A stretch of 14,245 nucleotides of DNA from JAFAVZ01 sp036009105 (GTDB lineage: Bacteria; Acidobacteriota; Thermoanaerobaculia; Gp7-AA8). The DNA lies in the NCBI GenBank assembly GCA_036009105.1, contig DASYMJ010000062.1, positions 1 through 14,245 of the forward strand, in the 5' to 3' direction. This document shows, piece after piece, positions 1 to 7,625 of the stretch. Made by a program: the position numbers and the translations under genes. The notes under the pieces were generated by a model. The model worked only from the letters and a program-made list of their open reading frames with translations, did not search any database and had not been told where the DNA came from. Positions within the stretch are counted from its first letter, which is position 1; every line of letters starts with the position of its first letter.

Positions 1-24
1 GGGCATATCGGATCGGCCGCCATT

Positions 25-49
25 GGGCCGGCTGGAGAGCCGGCCCTAC
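25..49 (-). repeat. REP-like palindrome, copy 1
   Basis: Read on the minus strand this is GTAG followed by GGCCGGCT, a short CTCC-type loop, and AGCCGGCC. It is identical to the copies at 12136-12160 and 14216-14240 but in the opposite orientation. It is probably the right-hand half of a head-to-head pair whose other half lies before the window. A GTAG foot next to an imperfect hairpin is the known signature of REP elements mobilised by RAYT transposases. No such transposase gene is present here. Confidence 0.75.
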
Positions 50-78
50 GTTCACTGCGCGGGAGCGCCCGGGGCCGG

Positions 79-84
79 TATAAT
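79..84 (+). promoter_or_regulatory. Candidate -10 box of the signalling operon
   Basis: A perfect TATAAT lies 21 bases before the phosphatase ATG. No good -35 box is visible at 16-18 bp spacing; the nearest resemblance is TTCACT at 51-56, which is too far away. If this box is used, transcription would begin near 91 and leave a leader of only about 15 nt with no Shine-Dalgarno sequence. Prediction from sequence only. Confidence 0.4.
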
Positions 85-105
85 GCCTCGTCAATCATTC
101 CACCC

Positions 106-1191
106 ATGAGCGAAACCGCGGCAGCTTCTGGCGCCGTCTCCACTGGTGGACTCGTTGTTCGCGCTGTTTTGCGGACCGACGTCGGACTGGTGCGTTCGGA
201 AAACCAGGACTTCGGCGCCTGCACCACGCCGGAGGAAGAGCAGGAGAGCCATCCGGGCGGAAGGCTGCTCATCGTTGCGGACGGCATGGGCGGCCATCGC
301 GGCGGCGCCACCGCCTCCCGCCTCGCCGCCGAAACGGTCAAGGCGCAATACCTCGGCAGCGAGACCACTGACGTCGGCGCCGCCCTGCGCGACGCCCTGG
401 CCCGCGCCAACGCGCGCATCTTCCACGAGGCGCAGGGCAACCCCGACCTGCGCGGCATGGGCACCACCACCTCGGCCCTCGCGGTGCGGCACGGCGAGGC
501 GTGGTTCGCCCACGTCGGCGACTCGCGCATCTATCTCATCCGGGGCGAGGAGATCAAACAGCTCACCGACGATCATTCGCTCGTCGCCTCCATGGTCCGG
601 GAAGGACTGCTGACCACGAAAGAAGCGGAAGTGCATCCCCGGCGCAACGTCCTGCAGCGCTCCATGGGCGTGGGCGAAGAGGTCGAGATCGACGTCAAGG
701 GGCCGTACCGCCTGGCCGAGAACGACACTTTCATCCTCTGCAGCGACGGCCTGCACGGCCTGGTCAAGGAAGACGAGTTGAAAGACGTGGCCCGGCAGCC
801 GATCGAGCAGGCCGCGGACGAGTTCGTCAAGCGGGCCCTCGAGCGCGGCGCGCCGGACAACGTGACGGTGATCGTGGCCCGGGTGGAGCGCAATCCGAAC
901 GTGGTCGGCGACGACACGCTGGTCGACGAGCACCACACCTACGATCCGTTCGAAGATACGCAGCCCGACGCCGAGGCGCTGGATGAGACGCAGGAGCTGC
1001 ACGCCATTACCGATACGCAGCCGATTGTCGTCCCGCACGACCAGCTGGGCGACGACACCGTGCCGACCGGCTCTCGCGCCGATGCCGCGCCGCAAAAGCG
1101 CTCCGGAAGCCCGCTGCTCAAGTGGGCGTTGATCCTGGTGCTCCTCCTCGGCAGCGCCGCGGCGGGGGCCTGGCTGTACCTGAATCGCTGA
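106..1191 (+). CDS. PP2C-family Ser/Thr protein phosphatase, membrane anchored
   Basis: 361 aa. It removes phosphate from Ser/Thr residues and is the likely opponent of the two kinases encoded downstream. The PPM/PP2C catalytic domain spans about residues 15-262. Metal-binding motifs are visible: the RSENQD motif near 30-35, DGMGGH at 59-64, GDSR at 138-141, SDG at 213-215 and GAPDNVT at 248-254. An acidic, Thr-rich linker (about 263-335) follows, then one hydrophobic membrane helix (about 338-358) and a very short tail, so the catalytic domain should face the cytoplasm. The linker holds five Thr residues beside acidic residues (T271, T285, T295, T304, T318), which resemble FHA-binding sites once phosphorylated. 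The ATG lies close behind a TATAAT box and has no Shine-Dalgarno sequence. The protease gene starts 6 nt after the stop. The family assignment is firm; the partners are inferred from the operon. Confidence 0.95.
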   Translation: MSETAAASGAVSTGGLVVRAVLRTDVGLVRSENQDFGACTTPEEEQESHPGGRLLIVADGMGGHRGGATASRLAAETVKAQYLGSETTDVGAALRDALARANARIFHEAQGNPDLRGMGTTTSALAVRHGEAWFAHVGDSRIYLIRGEEIKQLTDDHSLVASMVREGLLTTKEAEVHPRRNVLQRSMGVGEEVEIDVKGPYRLAENDTFILCSDGLHGLVKEDELKDVARQPIEQAADEFVKRALERGAPDNVTVIVARVERNPNVVGDDTLVDEHHTYDPFEDTQPDAEALDETQELHAITDTQPIVVPHDQLGDDTVPTGSRADAAPQKRSGSPLLKWALILVLLLGSAAAGAWLYLNR

Positions 1192-1197
1192 CCCTCC

Positions 1198-2817
1198 ATG
1201 CCCAAACGTTCCCCTCTCCTCGGCGTTGCCGTCCTGTTGGCAATGGCGGGCTGCCGCCGCGACGCGCAGCCGCTGGGCGACGTCTCCAAGATGGCGTACG
1301 AGGTGAAGCCGGCCGTGGTGCGCATCAGCGCCTACGCCACCGCGGATCTGCGCTATCCGGCCGGCGCCATCCGCGAGGTCGCCTCCGAGCTGCGCGTCGC
1401 GCGCGAGGTGGAAGGCGCGGAGGCCACGGTCACCACCGGCGCGGGCGGCTCGGGCAGCGGCTTCATCGTCAACCCCAATGGCGTGATCCTGACCAGCGGC
1501 CACGTCGTCGCGCCGACGCGCGATCTGGACGCGCTGCGCCAGGATCTCCTCCGCAACGGCGCCATCGCCGCGCTGGTGAAGCACTTCCCGGTCGACCAGC
1601 TGCGCACGCTGCACCGCGACGAGGGCCTCGAGCCGTACATCACGCGCATCGCGGACGCCTCGCGGCTGGAGCACATCACGGTGGTGAACGAGGTGGAGCT
1701 GTCGAATGGCGAGAAGCTGCCGTTCCGCATCCTCCGCTACTCGCCGGCGCTGAGCGAGCAGGGCATCGACGTCGCCGTGTTGCAGATCGGCCGGCAGAAT
1801 CTCCCCGTGCTGCCGCTGGGCGATTCGGACACGGTGCGCGTCGGCGACGCGATCTGGGCCGTCGGCTATCCGGCGGTCGCGAGCAGCTCGGACGAGGTGA
1901 TCGGCGGCTGGCTCTCCCGCGACAGCGACCTGGAGGCGACCGTCAATCCCGGCCAGATCACGGCATTGAAGAACGACCGGGCGAACAAGCCGGTGCTGCA
2001 GACCAACGTGGCCATCTACCGCGGCAACTCGGGCGGGCCGGCCGTGAACGGCGGCGGCGAGGTGATCGGCATCTCCACCTGGGGCCACACCGACGCGGAA
2101 CAGATCAAGTTCCTGGTGCCGGTGAGCCTGGCCAGGGAGATGCTCGCCGCGGCGGGCGTGAAGCCGAGCACGGACGGCGAGTTCAATCGCAGCTACCGCG
2201 CCGCGCTGGACGAGGCCTATGAAGGGAAGTGGGCCGATGCCAGGAGCGACCTGGATCGCGCCTCCAAGTTCTTCCCCGGCTCGCCCGACCTGATCCGCTT
2301 CCGGCACGACATCGACCGCGCCATTCGCGACCTGCCCCTGTGGCGGCTCTATCCGGTCACCACCGCCGCCTCGTTTGCATTCGTCGGTCTGCTCGGCCTC
2401 GGGTCCATCGTCTGGATCGCGAGGCGGCCGCGGCTCGCCCGGGACGTGCTGACGACGACCACGGAGGAGACGGTGGTCGCGCCGAACGGGACGCCGGCGG
2501 CCTCGCCGGCCGCGGCGATGCTCGGCCGTTTCACCATCCTGAACGGCAATCGCGCCGGACAGAAGCTCGGCCTCGGCGGATCGGGCATCCGGATCGGGCG
2601 CGAGGCGACGGTTTGTGAGATCGTATTGGAGAATCCGAAGGTGTCGCGGCTCCATGCCGAGGTGGTGTCGATCGACGGCAAGGTGCTGCTCATTGACCGG
2701 AATTCGTCCAACGGAACGTTCGTCAATGATCAGAAGATCGACAAACGGTTCCTCCAGGACGGCGACATCATCTATTTCGGCGGTCGCAACGCGGTTGCGG
2801 TCGCATTCCATGCGTGA
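1198..2817 (+). CDS. Trypsin-like serine protease with transmembrane segment and C-terminal FHA domain
   Basis: 539 aa. The N-terminus has a signal sequence ending in AGC (C19), possibly a lipobox with an atypical Met at -3. An HtrA/trypsin-like domain spans about residues 30-315. Its likely catalytic triad is H102 (TSGHVV), D191 (GIDVAVLQ) and S278 (GNSGGP). There is no PDZ domain. A helical, TPR-like stretch (about 330-376) precedes a membrane helix (about 386-407), which is followed by a basic ARRPRLAR stop-transfer sequence. The FHA domain (about 443-537) shows G467-R468, S483-R484-x-H486 and N505-G506-T507. The protease should therefore act outside the membrane and the FHA domain read phospho-Thr inside. 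A Thr-rich stretch with E424-T425 lies just before the FHA domain, reminiscent of the phosphorylated N-terminal motif of GarA/OdhI. The gene lies 6 nt after the phosphatase stop and has no clear ribosome site, so translational coupling is likely. Substrate unknown. Confidence 0.9.
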   Translation: MPKRSPLLGVAVLLAMAGCRRDAQPLGDVSKMAYEVKPAVVRISAYATADLRYPAGAIREVASELRVAREVEGAEATVTTGAGGSGSGFIVNPNGVILTSGHVVAPTRDLDALRQDLLRNGAIAALVKHFPVDQLRTLHRDEGLEPYITRIADASRLEHITVVNEVELSNGEKLPFRILRYSPALSEQGIDVAVLQIGRQNLPVLPLGDSDTVRVGDAIWAVGYPAVASSSDEVIGGWLSRDSDLEATVNPGQITALKNDRANKPVLQTNVAIYRGNSGGPAVNGGGEVIGISTWGHTDAEQIKFLVPVSLAREMLAAAGVKPSTDGEFNRSYRAALDEAYEGKWADARSDLDRASKFFPGSPDLIRFRHDIDRAIRDLPLWRLYPVTTAASFAFVGLLGLGSIVWIARRPRLARDVLTTTTEETVVAPNGTPAASPAAAMLGRFTILNGNRAGQKLGLGGSGIRIGREATVCEIVLENPKVSRLHAEVVSIDGKVLLIDRNSSNGTFVNDQKIDKRFLQDGDIIYFGGRNAVAVAFHA

Positions 2818-2828
2818 GGGTGGTCATC

Positions 2829-3527
2829 GTGGCTGACAAGCGGTGTGAGAACGGGCATTTCATCGACGAGTCGTGGGACCTCTGTCCCTACTGCCCGGCG
2901 GACAACAACGAGCCGGAGATCCCGATCGTGCGCCCCACGCGCTTCGGCTCCATCGAAGGCGGCGCCGGCCCCCGCCCCGTTCCCGTCCCTTCGCCCTCGC
3001 CCTCTCCGTCTCCCTCTTCCTCCCAGGTCGGCGCGAACGCCGCTGCCGCCGCCGCGCTGCCGACGGAAGGCCGCCGGCCGGCTGCCATGTCCGCCGCGCG
3101 CCGCGATTCCTCGCCCGCCATCCAGGCGCCGCCCCTGGAGCGCACCGTCGCCGTGCAGAAGCTGGAAGGGGCGCCGAAGCGCTACGTGGTCGGCTGGCTG
3201 ATCGGCCTGAACGGCACGGTGCGCGGCGAGTCGTTCCCGGTGCGCATGGGCCGCAACGTCCTCGGCCGGGACCGCCGCTCGGACGTGGTGGTCAATGACG
3301 ACCAGGCGTCGTCGCATCACGCCGACCTCGTCTTCCGCCCCGAGGAGAAGCGCTTCATCCTGATGGACCACAACTCCACCAACGGAACGTACGTGAACGA
3401 GGCGGAGATCGAGCCGCGCCGCGACCTGGTCACGAAGGACGTCATCCGCATCGGCTCGCACCGATTCCTCTTCATGCCGCTCTGCCACGAGGGCTTCTAC
3501 TGGGACGACGAAGGGGCCCTGAAATGA
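2829..3527 (+). CDS. FHA-domain protein with N-terminal zinc ribbon
   Basis: 232 aa from the chosen GTG. The N-terminus has C6-x3-H10 and C19-x2-C22, a small metal-binding knuckle of the CxNGH...CPYC type often found in front of FHA domains. A Pro/Ser/Ala-rich linker (about 45-105) follows, including a PSPSPSPSPS run. The FHA domain spans about 118-217, with G146-R147, S161-x2-H164 and N185-G186-T187. The usual Arg after the first Ser is replaced by Ser. There is no signal peptide or membrane helix, so it is probably a cytoplasmic phospho-Thr adaptor. GTG at 2829 is preferred because GAGGGTGG lies a few bases upstream and the product begins MADKRC. An in-frame GTG at 2814 would overlap the protease stop and add five residues. 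The stop overlaps the next start by 4 nt (ATGA). Confidence 0.85.
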   Translation: MADKRCENGHFIDESWDLCPYCPADNNEPEIPIVRPTRFGSIEGGAGPRPVPVPSPSPSPSPSSSQVGANAAAAAALPTEGRRPAAMSAARRDSSPAIQAPPLERTVAVQKLEGAPKRYVVGWLIGLNGTVRGESFPVRMGRNVLGRDRRSDVVVNDDQASSHHADLVFRPEEKRFILMDHNSTNGTYVNEAEIEPRRDLVTKDVIRIGSHRFLFMPLCHEGFYWDDEGALK

Positions 3528-4753
3528 TCGGCACGATCATCGGCAACTATCGCATCGACCGGGAGATCGGCGAAGGCGGCATGAGCCACGTCTACGTCGG
3601 CCGCACCCTCTCCAAGGGCGAGATCCTGCCGGACGACTACCAGGTCGTGCTCAAGGTGATGTCCGACGAGCTGGCCGGCGAGGTCACGGCGCGCAAGCGT
3701 TTCGTGAAGGAAGCGCAGATCCTCTCCAAGCTGCGCCACCGCTACATCACCCGCTTCTACGAGTTCATCAACGACGCGCGCAACGCCGTGCTGGTGATGG
3801 AGTTCGTGGAGGGAACGCCGGTCGACGTGCTGCTCACGGAGAAGGGCGCGCTGCCGGTGGCCGATGCGGTGGCCATCGCGCAGTGCCTGCTCGAGGCGCT
3901 GGTGTACGCGCACGGCAAGGGCATCATCCACCGCGACATCAAGCCGGCCAACCTCATCCGCGAGCACTCCGGCACCGTAAAGGTCACGGACTTCGGAATC
4001 GCCAAGATCAAGGAGGGAGCGGGCACCACGCCCGGCGCCACGGTGCTGACCAAATCCGGCTTCCTCCTCGGCACGCCGCACTACATGTCGCCCGAGCAGA
4101 TCCGCGAGCCGAAGGACGCCGGCGCGAAGAGCGATGTCTACTCGTCCGGCGTCGTCCTGTACGAGATGCTCACCGGCCAGCTGCCGTTCAACTCGCGCTC
4201 GCTGCCGAAGCTGATCGACGCGATCTATCGCGGCGAGAAGCAGGCGCCGCGCACGGTGCGGCCGGAGATCCCGCCGGAGGTCGAGGCGATCGTGGTGAAG
4301 GCGATGCATCCGCGCGCCGACCAGCGCTTCGAGACCGCGCGCGAGTTCTACGAGGCGCTGGAGGAGTACAACGCGCGCCAGCCGCTCACGCCGACGCTCA
4401 AGCAGTCCGCGCCGCGCACCACGCCGGCCGCGGGCACGGCGGCGGCCGAGGTGGCGCAGCAATGGCTGCTCGTGCACGTGAAGGGCGAGAACAACGAGAA
4501 GCACGCCATCGAGGGAGAGAGCGTGATGGTCGGCCGCGACCGGACGTGCTCCATCGTGCTCGCCCATCCGGCCGTTTCCCGGCGGCACGCGCGCATCACC
4601 CACAGCGGCACCGCCCTCATGCTGGAAGACCTGCAGTCCGCGAACGGCACGTACGTGAACAACACGCGCGTGGAGAAGGTGAAGCTCAAACCGGGAGACG
4701 TCGTCCGCTTCGGCGCCGACCCGAGCTGCAGTTACGTGTTGAAGGACCACTGA
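3524..4753 (+). CDS. Soluble Ser/Thr protein kinase with C-terminal FHA domain
   Basis: 409 aa. The eukaryotic-like kinase domain spans about residues 8-275. It has the Gly loop GEGGMS (16-21), Lys44, Glu63, the catalytic loop H136-R137-D138-IK-x2-N143, DFG at 156-158, an activation loop rich in Thr (T168, T169, T173, T176) and SPE at 189-191 in place of APE. A short linker leads to an FHA domain (about 314-407) with G337-R338, S352-R353-x-H355 and N374-G375-T376. All core catalytic residues are present. No membrane helix is seen, unlike PknB-type kinases, so it should be cytosolic. The attached FHA domain probably recruits phosphorylated partners or binds the kinase's own activation loop. 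It overlaps the preceding gene by 4 nt, which indicates coupled translation. The specific substrate is unknown; the linkers of the neighbouring phosphatase, protease and membrane kinase are candidates. Confidence 0.93.
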   Translation: MIGTIIGNYRIDREIGEGGMSHVYVGRTLSKGEILPDDYQVVLKVMSDELAGEVTARKRFVKEAQILSKLRHRYITRFYEFINDARNAVLVMEFVEGTPVDVLLTEKGALPVADAVAIAQCLLEALVYAHGKGIIHRDIKPANLIREHSGTVKVTDFGIAKIKEGAGTTPGATVLTKSGFLLGTPHYMSPEQIREPKDAGAKSDVYSSGVVLYEMLTGQLPFNSRSLPKLIDAIYRGEKQAPRTVRPEIPPEVEAIVVKAMHPRADQRFETAREFYEALEEYNARQPLTPTLKQSAPRTTPAAGTAAAEVAQQWLLVHVKGENNEKHAIEGESVMVGRDRTCSIVLAHPAVSRRHARITHSGTALMLEDLQSANGTYVNNTRVEKVKLKPGDVVRFGADPSCSYVLKDH

Positions 4754-4764
4754 GAGAGAGCCCG

Positions 4765-6561
4765 ATGAGTCAGATCACCTGTCTGCGCTGCAAGGAGCCG
4801 CTCGATTCCGAGCTCGAACAGTGCCCGCATTGCGGCGAGCGCGTCACGCTGTTCCAGCGGACCTACGCCTCGAAGCTGATCGACGGCAAGTACCAGATCC
4901 TCGACCGGCTCGGCATCGGCGGCATGGGCGAGATCTTCAAGGTCCGCCACATCCACCTCAACGAGCTGCGCGTGATCAAGATCATGCGCCCCAACGTCGC
5001 CCAAGACGATCAGGGCCTGCAGCGCTTCCTTCAGGAGGCGCGCACCTCCACCATGATCAAGCACAAGAACCTGGCGATGCTCTATGACTTCGCCCAGCTC
5101 GACGACGGCTCCTACTACATGGTCTGGGAGTTCATCGACGGCACGAACATTCAGAAGTGGATGACCGCCAACGGGCCGATGCCGCCGCGCCTCACCGTGG
5201 AGATCGCCATCCAGGCGCTGATGGGGCTCGATCATCTGCACCAGATGGGCCTCATCCACCGCGACGTCTCGCCCGAGAACATCATGTTGTCCCAGGACCA
5301 TCACGGGAAGCTGCTGGTGAAGGTGATCGACTTCGGCATCGCCAAGTCGCTGGCCTCGGAAGGGGAGTCGGGGCAGGGCCTCACCCAGACCGGCATGTTC
5401 CTCGGCAAATTGAAATACGCCTCGCCCGAGCAGGCCGGCTTCCTCAAAGAAGGCGAGCACCTCGATCCGCGCTCCGATCTCTATTCGTTCGGCATCGTGA
5501 TGTACGAAATGCTGGCCGGCCGCGCCCCGTTCCAGGCCACGAACCCGCACGGCTACATCCTCAAGCACGTCACCGAGAAGCCTGCCGCCATCGGCGAGCT
5601 GAATCCCAACGTGAAGGTGCCGCCGCAACTGGAGCAGCTCATCTTCCGCTCGCTGGAGAAGAGCCGCGACGCGCGCTTCGAGACGGCCGCGGAGTTCGCC
5701 GCCGCGCTGGAAGGCGTGCGCACGTCGATCTCGCCCGATGCGAAGTACGGCCTCGGCGAGAAGATGATCACCCTCTCCGGCGCGCAGACGCTGGCCGACC
5801 TGCCGAAGATCAGCGGCTCGTGGACCACGCCCGGCGTGACGTCTTCCAGCGCGACGAAGCCGGCTCCGGTGAAAACGAAGATCGCGGAGGAGCAGGCCAC
5901 GCTGGTGGAGCGCAACTTCACCGCGCCCGGCACCCCCATCCGCACCCTCGGCAGCGACGAAGCGACCATGATCGAGAACTTCGGCCGCACCGCGGCGGGC
6001 GCCGCCGCCACCGCGGGCGGCGCGGCGCCGACGGCCATCGAGGCCAAGTACCAGCCCGGTGCGGCGGAGACGGTGATCGAGCGGCAGTACACGCCGCCGC
6101 CGGCGAAGAAGAACACCGGCATGATCGCCGCCATCGCCGCGGTGGTCGTGCTCGCGCTGGCGGGCATCGCCTGGTTGGCCATGCGCAAGTCCGCTCCGCC
6201 GGCCGTGGTGACGCAGACCACCGCGCCGGTGAGCGGCACGGTGGTGAACACGACCGCACCGACCAGCACGACCCCGATCCCGAGCGGTAAAGGCGCGCTG
6301 CTGCTCTCCGCCTCGCCGTGGGGCGAAGTCGACCGCATCCTCGACGCGAGCCAGCAGCCGGTCGACCTCTCCGATGACAAGCGCTCCACGCCGACGCGCA
6401 TCGAGCTCGCGCCCGGCAAGTACCTGGTCACCATGAGTGGACCGGCCGGGAAGACGGCGACGTTCGACGTGCAGATCGACGCCGGCCGCACCACGCCGAA
6501 GAAGATCGAGCTCGGCGTGGTCGACTACGACGCCCTGGAGAAGGAAGTCAGCAAGCCATGA
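4765..6561 (+). CDS. Membrane Ser/Thr protein kinase with zinc ribbon and external PEGA-like domain
   Basis: 598 aa. A zinc ribbon (C6-x2-C9 and C20-x2-C23) precedes a kinase domain at about residues 43-315. Visible motifs are GIGGMGE (50-56), Lys72, Glu91, H165-R166-D167, N172, DFG (189-191) and SPEQ (220-223). The catalytic loop reads HRDVSPEN, so the usual Lys after HRD-x is Ser, a variant known in some bacterial kinases. A disordered linker (about 330-450) holds four degenerate copies of a Thr motif of the AT-hydrophobic-I/V-E type (T379, T401, T423, T436). A membrane helix (about 453-473) leads to an external domain (about 508-586) that looks like a degenerate PEGA fold (SASPWGEV ... LAPGKYLV). 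The ATG is preceded by GAGAGAGAG and lies 11 nt after the upstream stop. It is likely the sensor kinase of the operon, with unknown ligand. Confidence 0.92.
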   Translation: MSQITCLRCKEPLDSELEQCPHCGERVTLFQRTYASKLIDGKYQILDRLGIGGMGEIFKVRHIHLNELRVIKIMRPNVAQDDQGLQRFLQEARTSTMIKHKNLAMLYDFAQLDDGSYYMVWEFIDGTNIQKWMTANGPMPPRLTVEIAIQALMGLDHLHQMGLIHRDVSPENIMLSQDHHGKLLVKVIDFGIAKSLASEGESGQGLTQTGMFLGKLKYASPEQAGFLKEGEHLDPRSDLYSFGIVMYEMLAGRAPFQATNPHGYILKHVTEKPAAIGELNPNVKVPPQLEQLIFRSLEKSRDARFETAAEFAAALEGVRTSISPDAKYGLGEKMITLSGAQTLADLPKISGSWTTPGVTSSSATKPAPVKTKIAEEQATLVERNFTAPGTPIRTLGSDEATMIENFGRTAAGAAATAGGAAPTAIEAKYQPGAAETVIERQYTPPPAKKNTGMIAAIAAVVVLALAGIAWLAMRKSAPPAVVTQTTAPVSGTVVNTTAPTSTTPIPSGKGALLLSASPWGEVDRILDASQQPVDLSDDKRSTPTRIELAPGKYLVTMSGPAGKTATFDVQIDAGRTTPKKIELGVVDYDALEKEVSKP

Positions 6562-7625
6562 CCCGCATCCGCCGCTGCTTCACCATCGCGCTCCTCTGCC
6601 TTGCCCTGGGCGCCGGCTCGGCGCTCGCCTCGTGGTACGACGATTACGATGCCGGCCTCGCCGCCGCCCGCAAGGGCAGCTGGCAGACCGTGGTGCAGAA
6701 GATGTCGGCCGCCATCCGCGGCAACGGCAACGAGAGCGACAAGACGCGCACCTACGGCGCGATCTTCATCAGCTATCACCCTTACTACTACCGCGGCATC
6801 GCCAACCTGAACCTGGGCAACTACGAGGCGGCGGTGTCGGACCTGGAGAAAGCCAGCGGCCGCGGCGAGCTCGATCTCGGCTCCATCGAGACTCAGATGC
6901 AGCGCGCCAAGGCGAAGATCGAATCGGCGAACACGCCCGAGCCGGCGCCGCCCACCCCCGTGCCTGCGCCGCAGCCGCGCCTGCCGGCGCCCGTGCCGCA
7001 GCCGCAGCCCGTGCCGGTGCCCACGGCCCCGGCCATCGATCCCGCCCTGCGCCAGCGCGCGATGCAAGCCATCAACGAGGCGAAGCAGCATCTCGGCTCC
7101 GCCGCGGCGCGCCGCGCCACCAGCTCGCCGCAGTACGGCCAGGCGGCCACCGCGATCGCCGATGCGACGATGCGCCTGAACACGGCTCGCTCGAACGAAG
7201 AGCTCAACTCCGTGATCGGTACCGCCGAAGCGGCGCAGACCTACGCCGATGCCGCGCAGCCGCCGGCCGTTGCGGTGACGCCGGCGCCCGCCCCGGTGAC
7301 GCGCCCCACCGCCGCCACCGACGCCATCCTCTCCGACGCGAAAACGCGCTTGCGCCGCGCCCTGACGAACTACTTCGCCGGCGAGTTCGACGACGCCACG
7401 CACGACTTCAAGCTCCTCGCCAGGGACATGCCGAACAACGCCTGGATCTGGGCCTTCCTCGGCGCCTCGCAGTACTCGCTCTACGCCTTCGAAGCGGACC
7501 CGCAGTACAAGGACGCCGCGATGGCTTCCTTCCGCCGCGCCAAGAGCCTCCGCAAATGGAACGGCGGCCTCCCCGACAAGTACTTTTCGAAGCGGATCCG
7601 GGCCGTCTTCGCAAGCGCAACCTGA
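6558..7625 (+). CDS. Exported TPR-like protein of unknown function
   Basis: 355 aa. It begins with a Sec signal peptide whose predicted cleavage is after SALA (residue 24), giving a mature start of SWYDDYDAG. Two helical regions resemble TPR repeats: about residues 27-100 (including YYYRGIANLNLGNYEAAVSD) and about 258-333 (including YFAGEFDDATHDF and AWIWAFLGASQYSLYAF). They are separated by a Pro/Ala/Val-rich linker (about 127-160), a middle helical part (160-232) and a second Pro-rich linker (234-252). No enzyme motif is seen. The ATG overlaps the stop of the membrane kinase by 4 nt, so the two are made together. A periplasmic or surface partner of the kinase's external PEGA-like domain or of the protease is a reasonable guess, not shown. 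It is the last gene of the operon, and a REP-like repeat pair starts at its stop codon. Confidence 0.8.
   Translation: MTRIRRCFTIALLCLALGAGSALASWYDDYDAGLAAARKGSWQTVVQKMSAAIRGNGNESDKTRTYGAIFISYHPYYYRGIANLNLGNYEAAVSDLEKASGRGELDLGSIETQMQRAKAKIESANTPEPAPPTPVPAPQPRLPAPVPQPQPVPVPTAPAIDPALRQRAMQAINEAKQHLGSAAARRATSSPQYGQAATAIADATMRLNTARSNEELNSVIGTAEAAQTYADAAQPPAVAVTPAPAPVTRPTAATDAILSDAKTRLRRALTNYFAGEFDDATHDFKLLARDMPNNAWIWAFLGASQYSLYAFEADPQYKDAAMASFRRAKSLRKWNGGLPDKYFSKRIRAVFASAT

Noticed and set aside
91..2811. A 906-codon open frame on the minus strand opposite the phosphatase and protease genes
   Set aside because: It is Arg/Ala/Gly/His-rich with no domain pattern and lies opposite two clear genes; long open antisense frames are expected at this GC content.
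106..7625. The kinase/phosphatase/FHA operon as part of a type VI secretion or PknB cell-division cluster
   Set aside because: No secretion, cell-division or PASTA-domain components are present. The nearest cell-wall gene (9980) is separated by two unrelated genes.
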